Below, one piece after another: positions 1 through 12,700 of a stretch of DNA of 64,000 nucleotides. Numbering within the stretch: position 1 is the stretch's first letter; each line of letters begins with the position of its first letter. A program made the translations under genes and the position numbers. Source of the stretch: Diphasiastrum complanatum (lineage: Eukaryota; Streptophyta; Lycopodiopsida; Lycopodiales; Lycopodiaceae); the NCBI GenBank assembly GCA_029204225.1, contig CM055092.1, positions 62,398,692 through 62,462,691 on the forward strand. The letters are read 5' to 3'. Under the pieces are notes generated by a model, which worked only from the letters and a program-made list of their open reading frames with translations, was not told where the DNA came from and did not search any database.

Positions 1-1410
1 TCCTCTATTCCCCAGAAGATCATCAAGAACTAGCAGACCACCTATCAGGTATATCGACGAGTCTACAACCTACCTTGTTCAGAAGCCGACGACTGTCGAA
101 GAGGCACTCAGTCATCCCGATTCCGATCTCTGGAAAGAAGCTATGGATAAAGAGTATTCATCTCTTATCAAGAACCAGACATGGACGATTGTCGAATCAC
201 CTGCTAGCAGAAACGTAGTTGATTGCAAGTGGATTTTCAAAATCAAGTACAAAGCAGACGGAAGCATCGACAGAAGAAAAGCTTGACTTGTCGCCAGAGG
301 ATTTTCTCAGGTATACAACATCAATTACATTGAGACCTTCAGTCCAATAGTCAAGCATTCTTCTTTTCAACTTTTATTATTGTTTGGTTTTATTAATATG
401 TAGTCTTTCTTTTTACATTCCAATTGTTTGAATCGATAAAGTGTTAATATGGAGTTGTAGAAGTTAATTCCAATACTGCTGCAGCAGATTTGGAAATACA
501 TCAAATGGATGTACAGACAACATATCTTAATGGCGTTATCGAAGAAGACATTTACATGGTGCAACCCAAAGGTTATATTATCGAAGATAAACACAATCAT
601 GTGTGTAAACTCCATAAAGCACTTTATGGTTTTGAAGCAATCTGCTCGAGCATGGTTTCAAAGGATCAATACTTTCCTTATTGATCACGATTATACACCA
701 AGCTCTTCAGATTCGAATGTTTATTTCAAGACAGTGCAACAGTCTTTTTATCATTATCACTTTATATGTGGACGACACATTGCTCTTCAACAACAGTGTC
801 GATCTGATAAAAGAAGGCAAGACAATGCTATCTTCCGAATTCAACATGACCGATCTGGGCGAAGCTCATTTTTGCCTTGGTATTCAAATCCACAGCCACA
901 GCCACAGAAACAGAAATTGAAAGTTGATCTACATTACTCAGCAGAGGTACATCTACAATATGTTAGTCAGATATAATCTGGTTAATTGCAAGTTAGCTCT
1001 GTCACCAATGGAATCAGGTCTCAAATTGTCGAAGGACCAATGTCCCCGAACAATTGAAGAGAATGAGCAGATATCCTTATCATTCGATAATAGGATCTCT
1101 TATGTACACAATGATCTGTACCAGGCCAGACATAGCTTTTGCAGTCAGCTCCCTAAGTAATTTTATGACTAACCCTGGTATAACACATTGGAAAGCTCTT
1201 ATCAGAGTCATGAGATATCTTTGAGCTACTATGGACTTTTGCATTTGTTATGGAGCAGTCGACAACGACAAACTCAATTTACTAAGTGATTACACAGATG
1301 CAAGTTGGGCGGGAGATGTAGACACTCGTAAATCCACTTCTGGATTTACATTCTTCCTCAAAATGACTTCAGCTAGTACATTTCTTACTCATTTTGACCT
1401 TGATAGACAG
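1..1410 (+). mobile_element. Ty1/copia retrotransposon pol remnant (RT and RNase H)
   Basis: Plus-strand reading in shifting frames gives the order typical of Copia pol. The RT start (WKEAMDKEYSSL, from about 131) runs to LVARGFSQ (287-310), interrupted by an in-frame TGA at 284-286. Then come LEIHQMDV and TYLNG (490-535), KLHKALYG (about 607-632), the catalytic YVDD (about 764-775), FCLGIQI, and the RNase H motif DASWAGD (about 1298-1320). Between 360 and 480 there are about 70 bases more than the family normally has, and the frame changes at least three times. The usual RNase H end is missing, so the copy is 3'-truncated near 1400; the 5' part lies outside the window. Non-functional. Family assignment is firm; exact ends are not. 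Confidence 0.9.
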
Positions 1411-1675
1411 TAGATAGCCAGTAAAATAGTTTAGGGTTTTTCGGTAAGGCTTAGTAGGGTTTGGCATGGTTCAACGTGCATTTCACTGCGTTTCGGTAAG
1501 GTTCAGTGCCAAATGTCCGTTCAACAGCATTTGTGGCATTTTAGTCACCCAGGTTTATGCAATTAATCAAGATTTCACCTAATTGCTTGTGGTGGACCAG
1601 AACTCACTGGAAAATTATCTATTTGCAATCCTCTAATTTTTCTCTCTCTACTAATACCCATATTGGGTTGTTTTA

Positions 1676-1762
1676 AAAAAAAAAAAACGATTCACAGTGA
1701 ATTGTTGTTTTTCTCGACAGCGATTCACAAATCGTGATTCAAGATTCGTTAGTGCATCTATG
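1676..1762 (-). repeat. hAT-like terminus remnant (CATAG family)
   Basis: Read on the minus strand the segment starts CATAGATGCACTAACGAATC and continues with GATTTGTGAATCGCTG and a poly-T run. This resembles the start of the hAT copy at 60125 (CATAGATGCAGCGAA, then CGATTCGCTG). No partner end or target duplication was found, so it is called from terminal similarity only. Confidence 0.4.
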
Positions 1763-3690
1763 ATACATACATGTATGTATTTATGTAATATACATTAGAA
1801 AAAACATTTCGGGAACGCATATGCATCTATGGTACTACACTAACATGGAATCATTAAAACATGAGAAACAAAGTATCATTGGTTTGACTCATTGTAGCAA
1901 TCCATCACAAATCATGATAAAACGCTTGACTTTTTCTTGTGGAAATATACATAAATAAAACCAATAAACATGATGCGATTTGTATGAAGCAGCCCACCAT
2001 AGATGCATGTATGTTAGAAACCCTAATGGTCACAAGACACAAATCTACGCCATGCAAGGCCACACACAACCCATTTGTTGACCACATGCATCACCCTTCA
2101 AGTTACGTCATGTAGATTTGAGAAACATTGACATGCAATACTGATTAAATTAGTAGAGAAGTCAGACATAGTTCCACCATTCATGCATCACGCTCCCGTG
2201 AGTCGTGCTATGAACCTAGCCGTTACCAACAAGCACGATGCTTCTCTAACAGTGTGTCAATGAAGTAGCGAGCCTGGTTGCCCACTAAGTCTATTTCTAA
2301 CATGAGGATCTTCATGAATAGGAATCCTCTTTGCAAGGATCTTAGACCTTTAAAGTCTTATTTATTGGAATTATCTTTTGATTTGCAAGAGCTTACACAT
2401 GCTACCGGAGGATTTCAGATCATGGTAGCCCTTTCAAACTTCTTACAACACAAAGATCTTGGAACCTTGAAAAACATTGTTGTTAAGGCTCACATGCATA
2501 GAAAAATTTTACAAATGTTCTAAATATAAATTTCATGAGCTGATTGTAATTTATCTTGCTTAGTTACATGCTTTTTGGAACACGTAATGCTACACTTTTG
2601 CCATTATAATGTTTCGTTTGGTCTCATAGATCAATGGTCTCAGAGGATGATGTTAAGACTTTTCTGTTCCCGTCTATTCTCTCTATGAGTTTTCTGAAAT
2701 TCAGCTCATAATCTGGTATTTGGAAAAGGATAAAGCTATGCTAATAACGTGGATGACAATTTTTCTTGTGGGTGCTACACTCTCTTCAATCTGGTTTGCA
2801 GACATTTGGTTGAAAAGGAGAAAATCAAATTTCAAGGTTTTCAGTTGAGATTCCAGAAGGCTTAGTCGCAGTTTCGGTTTGCAAATTGTACGTTGCCACA
2901 AGTTTATTTTTGGGAACTTCATCTATTTCATTCGCTCTTGGTGCACAAGTATCGAAAATTTTCTAGATCTCATTTGCATAGTTAGACTTCCTGTTATAGG
3001 GCACTGTGGAGTTTACTTTCATATTTGCTTTGGTTGCTCAAGAGTCAAAAGGCACTGAAGATCCACTTGTCGAACCTTCATCTTCTTAAATTGTCAGGAA
3101 ACAGTCTTTGCATCTTTAGGATATGATTACAGATTTGGACTCTTGGCAGTAGGGCACCAATAAATCAAGTATCAGTTTCAGTTTTGATGCCCAACAAATA
3201 CGATACTGGAAATGCAGTGTTCTGGACTTTATCTTCTTTGCCTGCTTTTGCAAGAGTTGTCTTCTTCTTCAAGTTGTTTGTGTTCAAGCTACTTGTCTTT
3301 GACGTCTCTTTACTGTATTTTTTCATTAGAATTCGCAAGGTATTGTTTCTACAAGCTGGCATTCATTTATATTCACTTTCATTTTCCTTGCAGGTTTGTA
3401 TGGTGTTTTGCTGCTAGAAATTGCATATTTAATTTGCAGCTAATATTTTCCTCGGACACACCTTAGACAATGTAATCTGTGACATTTTGTTTGCTGAAAT
3501 AATTTGCAGAAATTCAGATTCCATCTTGTTTGCTGTTCACATTCAAAGTTACAGTTCTGGAATACTTTATTGATGATCCTTCTTGCACTATCATCTTTAA
3601 CAAATTATCAACATGGCAGAGTTTTTTAAGCTGGTTATGGTTAAATGTTGTAACATTATGATTTGAGCTTGGTTTTGAACGTATGCTTGA
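1763..3690. other. Intergenic, nothing recognised
   Basis: AT-rich sequence upstream of the dehydrogenase gene. Short open frames (for example 2278-2523 and 3184-3466) have no recognisable domain. No LTR boundary, primer binding site or RNA gene was seen. Confidence 0.5.
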
Positions 3691-3700
3691 AAGTACCACA

Positions 3701-3707
3701 TATAAAG
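3701..3707 (+). promoter_or_regulatory. TATA-like box upstream of the SDR gene
   Basis: TATAAAG lies 67 bases before the ATG at 3774, a spacing compatible with a transcription start near 3732 and a short leader. An in-frame TGA at 3768-3770 supports the chosen ATG. Called on motif and distance only. Confidence 0.4.
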
Positions 3708-3773
3708 TTTTCCGTTTCAAGTACTAGAATAGTCATCGGTATGTCATCATTGACTGTTTCAAGCCTGTGAAGC

Positions 3774-6700
3774 ATGGCAAAGGGTGTTGTTGCTGTAGTG
3801 GGCGTTGGCCCTGGATTGGGTCTATCGGTTGCTCGACGATTTGCACGTGGTGGATACATTGTTGCCATTCTTGCTCGCAATTATGGTAAATCTTTCTGAT
3901 TCTCCTCTCTCATCTGTTACAGGTTATCTAAATTACAAGTCCAATTGAAGGTACCATAATAGTTAGAATTGTGTGTGATCTCCACTAAATAAGTTGCACA
4001 TAAATGCTCATGCTAGAATTCATACTCCATGAAGTCATGTTCACACTCCATGAAGTCATATATCAACAATGAAATCCAAAATATCAACTTCAAGATTGCA
4101 CGTACAATTTCAAGTACAATAAGAAGTTTTGGCTCACAATTACCACCAACTTGTCCTAATAGTGAGCAATGTGGTGCAATCTAAGCTAAAGCAAAAATTG
4201 TTTCATTCTTTTTTTGCGTTCTTATGGACAATATGTACATGATTCTTCCTTTACAAGTTTACAAGAAGGTAGTGCTACAGAATGCTCCAGCCACATACAT
4301 TGAATGCAATCCAGCCATGTTTTAGAGAAATTGAGCAGAAGACAGCTGCATCCACCAATGAATAGAAGCCTTAATGACCTAAGACGTTTCGTCTTTTGTA
4401 AAGATCTCCTTCAAATTCCAAGATTTGACTTTGATCCCCTAGACTCCTCCTAGGGCGGTGATTAACCAATTTGTAGTGCCTCCTAAAACTGTGGATTAAG
4501 GAGATCCAATCGGTTTCTCCAAATGATGTGTAGATCTCTTTGCATGGATCATTTTTCTTGTTTTGCCAATGATGGACAGCAAGTACAATTTTTTATATTG
4601 AGATTGAAAACACCTTCAATGTTCCAATTCATTGTTGTGAATAGATACTAATTGAATCAGGACCAATCCAGATCCAGTTTTTCACTTGAATCTCCAATTG
4701 CATGTACTTGCATGGACGAATTGGAATTCAACAAACCACACCTCTCCAACAAATTCTTCTTCCTTTCACCACACTTGATCATAACCTGCATACAAACAAA
4801 TACTCGCCAAGGTCCACTCCTCTCGTTGATTCTTTACGCTCCTTGACTATAGCTTTCTTAAAATTGGTCAGTCCTCAAAGTCCTTTGAATTTGTCACATG
4901 GGTTTTTAGCCAGAGGATTGGATGGTTGTCTATAGCATATCCTTACTCCAAAGAATTTGTTGACCAATGCCAAATGTGTGGCCATTGTTTGAAGCTGTTT
5001 ATCTTCTCGCAGAGTTCACTTACTCGCCCTGTGTCTGAAACCTGCCCTGGTTGCAAAAGAAACCCGGGAAGTACAAGACAAGAATGTGGTTCTGTAGTTA
5101 TTGGCAGTGAGTATTAATAAACCTGCAAGCCAAAACCTTATGTAACCCTTTTCGTGTTCTCAGGATGGGTTAATCAAACTCTGATTATGAACTTGCAAAA
5201 TGCTCTTAACAGGAAAGCTCATGAAATTTGCTGAAGAATTAGTTGAAAAGGAGGCAGAAGCTCAAGTTGCAGCAATTCGAATTGACTGTTCAAACTCGAA
5301 GTCGGTAACTGAAGCCTTTGAGGGAGTACATTCACTTGGCTGCGTTGAAGTGTTGGTGAGAGATGGTTTTGAGGGTTGCTTTACGTCATCATTGAGATGG
5401 TTTTGCTTTTCTTTTCTTAATGTGGTCCTTTATTTAAAAGTGTGTTCTATTCAGTAACTTCCTTTGATCAACCTCAATAGATGCATCAAAAGCAGCTTCT
5501 TTAACACTGCTGTATTCTTCTAGGTCTACAATACCAATACACCATTTCCATCACCACTTTCAAAGTTTACAAACATTACAGCTGAGGCATTTCAGCTCTC
5601 ATTGACAACACCTGCAATGGGAGCGTTTTATTGTGTGCAACAGGTTATCTGATCCTTTCCCCATCAACTTCCTTGCATCTCAGTTCAGTTTGAGTTGATT
5701 TTTCACTTTGGATAGAGGTCTTACAATAGCAAATTTTTTTAATTTCAATATAGATAAGTAGTTGTCATAAAATCAGATAAATTGTGTATGTCATCATAAC
5801 TAGAGGGTGTGGGGTGTATTGAGGCTCACTCACACAAGTAACCCAAGTCAATTCCTATTGTGATGAAACAATAGCCAAATACATGAGAGAGAACACAAGC
5901 GATGAGAAACACCAATTATGTCCCATTGCAAATGAGCTCGGGCGCACAACATGCTTACAGACTTTGGTCTATGCCTAAAAGCAAAAGAAATCTAATTAAT
6001 GTCTTCATTACTCAATGTAGCACGCAGACATGGCCCAACAATTCTAATTAATCCCAGATGACAACATTAGGGGTAACAATGCGAATATTAACTCTAGCAT
6101 TCCCCCTTAATGTTTACATTGTCAAGAACTATGCATAGCACAAGTATGCATGTGCATTCTCCATGACACCCATGTAATGAAAATCCTCAATTTTGATGTA
6201 GAATCCACGATCGACTTTGATCTCAGTGTCTCCATTACTCGATGTAGAACTTCCTTTGTATGATGATGTAGAATTCTTTCGAATGTCGAGCCTTTTCATA
6301 TACAACCCTCTAGACCATTGATAAAAAATCAAGACACATCCTTATTCCCATAAAAGATCACTTGGACCACTGGAATAAAGGTTAGACCATGCCTTGATGG
6401 CTCCTTGAAGCTAGTTGTGTCACACCAGGGACCTGGTGATAGGGTTAGATATCGTATAAGCATTGAAAACTTCCTATAGCCAATGATCCCATGAAGCACA
6501 TTTTGTGATGGGATAAGATGTCAAAATTGATTTGTTATAAGAATATATAGTTATGGAGTGGGGGTCCACCTAGAGGGTTGCAGACCTACAGGGGGCACTA
6601 TTGTCCTTTTTGACCTAACTTGCTAATGAAGTAATTAGCCTAGCTTGTAGTGGAAACTACTTTAGGTCCCAGAAAGCTTCCTTTTTAGGGCTTCTCTGTG

Positions 6701-9700
6701 GCTATAAGCTTTATAGCTTGTACTCCCTATTCCGATTATTTACAACTTTATGTACAGATGTACTTTTTGTAAAATACCGAAATGGATGTCATTGGCCTAA
6801 GCTGATAATTTAGATTCTTTTGAATCTCTTGCTCTAAGAAGAGCATACTCTGGTGAGAATTGTAAAGAAAACAGTTATTAGAGTTATTGAGCCTCTGAGC
6901 TGCATGCTGAGCTTTGGTGTAGGGTATTGGGTCATTAATTAGGAGTGGTTGGACTGACCTCCTAGAAAGTAGGAGAGTTGAGTAGTAGTCAACTAGACAC
7001 GTGCCATATGCTCACTAGGAGACTTGTTCCAATGAATGCGTGACACATGTCATGGTTGACCTGTCAAACAGGACAAGTGTCATATGCTCATTGGAACACT
7101 TGGTCCATTGTATAAGTGACACATGTAAGCCTACTTGCTTGTCTATGTGTTTGTGCACAGAGTTCCCCATGTGTCAACGTTGGGATATGTCAGGGTTAAG
7201 GGATGCTTGAGGATTTGGTATAAGTGAGCCTCGGGCACTCCGGATCACTTTCTATGCAACAAAGGTTGGGAGGAGACAAGTCAACCAGCTCCACTATGTT
7301 TCATGCTTGTCGATGCTATGTACTTACAGAGAATTCAATAAAGTTAAAGTTTGAGATCTATTTGTACATGCTTTATTGTGGTTTTGTCTATGAGTGTAGT
7401 TTAGGAAGAGCTTGACATAAGGAGGAGATGTTGTTATTTATTTGTAACTTTTGTATTAGTAGACATCTAGCCTAAGCTAGGATTATGCCAGCCATTGCTT
7501 GTAGGGTTTTGGCCAAGATCTCATGTGATGTATCTAACCTGTTCTTGTAAGGAGAAGTCATTGCTACCTCATACATGATCTTCATGCTTCATTGATACTA
7601 ATATCTTTGAATCTGTTCATAACTTGGTTTAAAAGCGCTTTCGTGGGCATCTTACGCAAAAAAAGAATTGCTTGAAGGAGGTTGGCGCCCTATTCCTTGA
7701 TGGAGCTTTTGCTCATTTGCATCCTACATTGCTGATTTTTCATCGCATTAGCGAGGGCCGTTGGCGCACTATTTCTCACTCACGCCTTACACTTGGATGG
7801 TCGTGCTGCTACTCAGTGGCGAGTTTATCACACCGATGTCGATCAGGAGGGGATGCACCTTTGGGCAGTTTTTTGCCATGATCCATGTCCCCCTATGATT
7901 GATCTTCAGTAGTTGAGTCGCCAACAAGATATCTTTCATAACCTTTTTCAAACATGTGATTTGACACTTTACATTGATCACTTTATGGAGCTTTCTTACC
8001 TTTTTTCATATTTACATATTGTTAAGCTTATCTCCCTCCCGCTATATAGTTAGCTTACACGGTGCTTTACGTTATGATCTTGCCTCTTTTCGTCCTACTA
8101 CACTTGTTGATGCTATTTCACCTGCCACTATCCTTCAACATAAGTATGTTGAACCTCTTGTTTCTTCTCGTTTTTCTCGCTCCACCTTCTCTCGCCCTAG
8201 CGGCCTTCCCCCACCTCTTACTTCCACCATGTTTGCATCAGCCTCTATTATTCCTTCCACCTCTACTATCACTTCTTCTCACCCGCCTTCACTGCATCCT
8301 ACCTATATTCGGCGTTATTCTCCCACATATTAAACCTAAGATTTGAGAGAAGCAACTTTGTTTTCATTGTAAAAGCCTAGACCATCTCACCCGTGATTGT
8401 CACCAGCCCCTTGCTACTACCATTGTTGTTTATTATCATGATGGAGCAGATGTTGATGACTCATATGTTTATATACAACTATTTGATGAGCCCGACCACA
8501 TTGTTGATGATCTTGTTTTTTTTGATGATATTCTTTCTACTACTTGCCATTCTCAGCTTGCTTATGCTACATGGGCTGGGCGGCATGGTCCTCACTCTAT
8601 TCACTTGCGTGTATGCATCACTAGTAGTGAGTTTATTGCTTTGGTTGACACTGGCAGTACTCACTCCTTTATGAGCAGTCACATTTTGTCTCAGATCTGT
8701 CCTCCTCTTGTTTCTACTACACAAACCTTGCATGTTGAGGTTGCTAGTTCTCATTCATTTACACTACTCAAATGTTCCAGGGGTCGGAGTATCGCATTCG
8801 GAGTTTTTCCAGCCAAGCAGATTTCTATGTTATTGCTATGGATAGTTCTGTGTGTGAACATTGTGTTTCAATACGGCTGTTTTTGGTCCTCACGACCTCA
8901 TTCGGAGTGAAGCTGGCAACAGGAGCGGAAAGCCAAGTTTGAAATCGAATAGTCCCACATCTATAGATTCAATTACTAGCCTATAAGGATAAATTAAACT
9001 TTCACATTATGAATCTAGATAGAGTAGATGCTATACTTGGTAAGGAGTGGTTCTATGAGAGGAATGAGTCAATGAAGAAAAACTATGTAACCACAGTTTG
9101 TCGTTCTTGCATATGGAAATGTTGATATTTCTTCTCCGTATATGATTTCTGCTCTAGAAACTGTTAAATGTATGGATGTTGTGGATTGTAATTCTTACTT
9201 ATGTTGGTTGAAGGATTTCACTTATCATGAAGAATGTGGTTTGCAATTTTACAATCTCCAAATGGAATTAATGTCTAATAACCTAAAGCAAGAAAATTCA
9301 CCAGAAGGTGAAATCTTTAGGAAACTTAGACAAGAATTTAACGATGTGTTTCCTGAGCAGCTTTCTAAGGGTCTTCCCCCCTCTAGGGGTGTTGACCATG
9401 GTATTCAACTAATTCCTGGTAGTTCTATTGTATCATTGTATCCTTACAAGATGGGTACTATTGAAGAGGATGAGGTATATAGGCAACTACAAAATTACCT
9501 TAAGATGGGCCATGTTAGGCCTAGTAAATCTCCTTGGGCGGCACTTGTGCTCCTAGTTGATAAAAAAGACGGAGGTACTCGTCTGTGTGTGGACTTTAAA
9601 AAATTAAATAAGTCAACGATTAAAAACCGTTATCCCTTGCTGCGAATGGATGAACTGGTTGATCGATTACATGGTGCAAGATACTTCACCAAAATTGATT

Positions 9701-12700
9701 TAAGATCAGGGTATCATCAGATTCGCATCAAGACTGAGGATGTTGAAAACACCGGGCTTCGAACTAGGTATGGCCATTATGAGTTTTTGGTTTTACCATT
9801 TGGCTTGACAAATGCTCCAGCAACTTTCCAGCAGATGAGGATGAACGATCTTCTTCGTCCATATCTGGGAAAGTTTGTCATAGTGTACTTAGATGATATT
9901 CTCATATGTAGTAAGACTTTGGAGGAGCATGTGGAGCATTTCAGGGCTGTCTCTTAAAAGCAATCAAAGGGCTCGTAAAAGAAAGACGGCCCGATAATTC
10001 TAGAACTGAGCACACGTGGTGTCGTCGAAATAAGAAAGCACTGTATAAGTCGATCATTGCTATTTTAACTCTCTCCCTCAATGATCAACGTCTCTCTTTA
10101 TTTTAGAATTTACTCTATTTATGGAACATACCTCCATGATAGTATTAGAAGTAAAGGCTTTTTACATAACCAGATCTAAGCCAAGTTTGGCTTTAAAAGT
10201 TTCAAACTTCTCTTTACTTAAAGCTTTCGTAAATATATCAGCAACTTGTAACATCGTAGAACAATGTACAATACTTATATTTTCAGATTGTAGCTTTTCA
10301 CGCACAAAGTGATATTTTACCTCAATATGTTTTGTCCTTGCATAAAAGACAGGATTCTTAGCCAATTGTATTCCACTTTGGCTGTTAAAGTTACTTAGAC
10401 AGGAGAAGCTTTTTGCCAAGGAGTCCAAATGTGTTTTCTTCCAGAAAAGGTTATTTTATCTCGGTCACGTTATTTCGGACCATGGGTTGGAAATTGACCC
10501 AAATAAAGTCCGACAGGTTCGTGAATGGCCAATTCCTAAAACCATCTGCGAGGTTAAGTCCTTTTTGGGCTTTACAGGGTTTTTTCATAGATTTATCTTG
10601 CGTTATGCATTAATTGCATTAGCCTTGACAAATGTCCTCAAAGGGGCAAAGAGAGTTAGACGACACAGTAAGTTCAGTCCTCCGGTTACTTGGACTGAAG
10701 TTTTGAGAACCTCAATTACTCTGTAGAACAGCACCTATTTTACACGGTGTGGATCCTAAGAAGCCGTATGTACTTGAGACGGATGCCAGTGATTATGCTA
10801 TAGGTGCAGTCCTATATCAGGATGGTTGAAAACAAGAAGTTAGATCCTACTCAAAGGCAGTATTCCACCTACGACAAGGAGCTTTTTGCGGTTATTCATA
10901 CCCTGAAAGTGTGGAGACATTATTTGTATGTCTCCCAGTTTACCATAGTTACTGACCATCAAGCGTTAAAGTATATTAACGATGCAGTCGACCTTAGGGG
11001 TCGTAAGGCCAGATGGTCGAAAATGCTCCAAGAATTTCGTTATGACATTGAGTATCGGAAGGGTACTTCTAATAATGTCAGATGCGTTAAGTTGGATTGG
11101 AGAGGTTAATCAGTTAAGCTTTTCTGAGATTTAATCTGAGTTATATTTGCCCTTAAGAGATTTGTGTAAGGCTGATAGGTACTTCAGTCGTATTTGGCTA
11201 GACGTCCTGGCAGGTTCTTCTAGATCTAGTGATGAGCTTGGAATGCAGGATTCGAAGATTTCTCCTCAGGACAAGATATTAAGAGACTATTCCATAAGGA
11301 ATGGGTTACTTTTCCGGAATGAGAAGGTTTGTGTGCCAGAAAATGATAATATTAGGGCCGAAATCCTGTATGAATGTCATGACAACCCGTGTGCGGGGCA
11401 CCTTGGCTCACAAAGGATGCTGGACTTAGTAAAAAGGAACTTTTATTGGCCAAACTTAAAAAGTCAAGTGGAGTTGGCAGGTTAGCCAATATGGCGCAAT
11501 TCATTCCAACCAAGCAAACTGTCAAAGCTTTTGAACTTGCTCAGCTTTTCGTTGAAAAGTTGTTTAGGTTGTTTGGTTTGTTGAATGACATTGTTAGTGA
11601 TCGTGATCCTAAGTTCACTGGCAAATTCTGGTAGGCGGTCTTTGTGAAATTAAAGACCACGTTAAGTCTAGGGTCTTCAGATCATCCTGAGTCGGATGGT
11701 CAGACTGAGAGGACGAACCAGTCTATGGAAGACATGCTTTGGGCATATGTTTTCGGAAGGCAGTCGGATTGGGAAAGGTACCTTCCAATGATTGAGTTTG
11801 TGTATAAAAGTGCTCAGCGACGGGTTTTAGTCCATTTTCTTTGATGTATGGTTTCCAGCCTAGGGCTCCCATTTCAGTGGGCCTCAAAAGCCTAAAGGTT
11901 AAAGCAGCAGTAGATTTCTTGCATCATATGCAAGAAATGTTGCTTGTTGCTCGCGATAACTTAAAAACGGCGTAGGATAGAGCCCAGTTTTATGCCAATC
12001 AAAAGTGACAACCTAGGGTCTATGAGGAGGGTGTAGGAAATCAAAGTGCCAAGATCCTTCTAACATTCAATCTCCATATACAAGAAGAAGAAAAAGAGGA
12101 AGAAGAAGAAGAGGGAGAGAGTTAGGCGCCCTCAAGGAGAGAGAAAGTAGTAGCAATGCTTGAAAGGGAATGAATTACAAATGAACAAATAGTACATATA
12201 AATAGGCCTTCCAAGGGCCTAGACTCTTCCAAACTCTAAGTTCTAGAACCTTCCAAGACCCACTACTAATTATAGGGCACCCCCAAAAGTCAAGATAGGG
12301 TCCCTTAACATAATTAGACTTTACTTGGACCCACGAATTACTACTGGACCAAAATTGGGTCCAACTCAACTAAAACTAACTTAACATGGTCTAAATAATA
12401 AACCTAACCCATGGTTACACAAGTCTCGACCTTTTGGGTCAAAGTAACCTATGAGAAACTATCATTATCATTTATTACTTCTAACAGAGGGGGCTTGGAT
12501 ATATCTTAGAATCCCAAAAGACTCTAAGGTATTAAAGACTGGAAAATGTCCTAAGTTATCACCTCGTTATGCTGGGCCTTTCCATATTGTAAGGAAACTC
12601 CATCGGAATGCCTATTAACTAGAACTTCCTCAAGGTGTCAAGGTTCATCCGGTTTTTCACAATAGTCGTTTAAAGGAACGACTTGGTGGAAAAGATGACT

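Noticed and set aside
2278-2523. Receptor-kinase-like fragment (ELTHATGGF)
   Set aside because: Only a short resemblance; no glycine loop, VAVK lysine or HRD motif follows.
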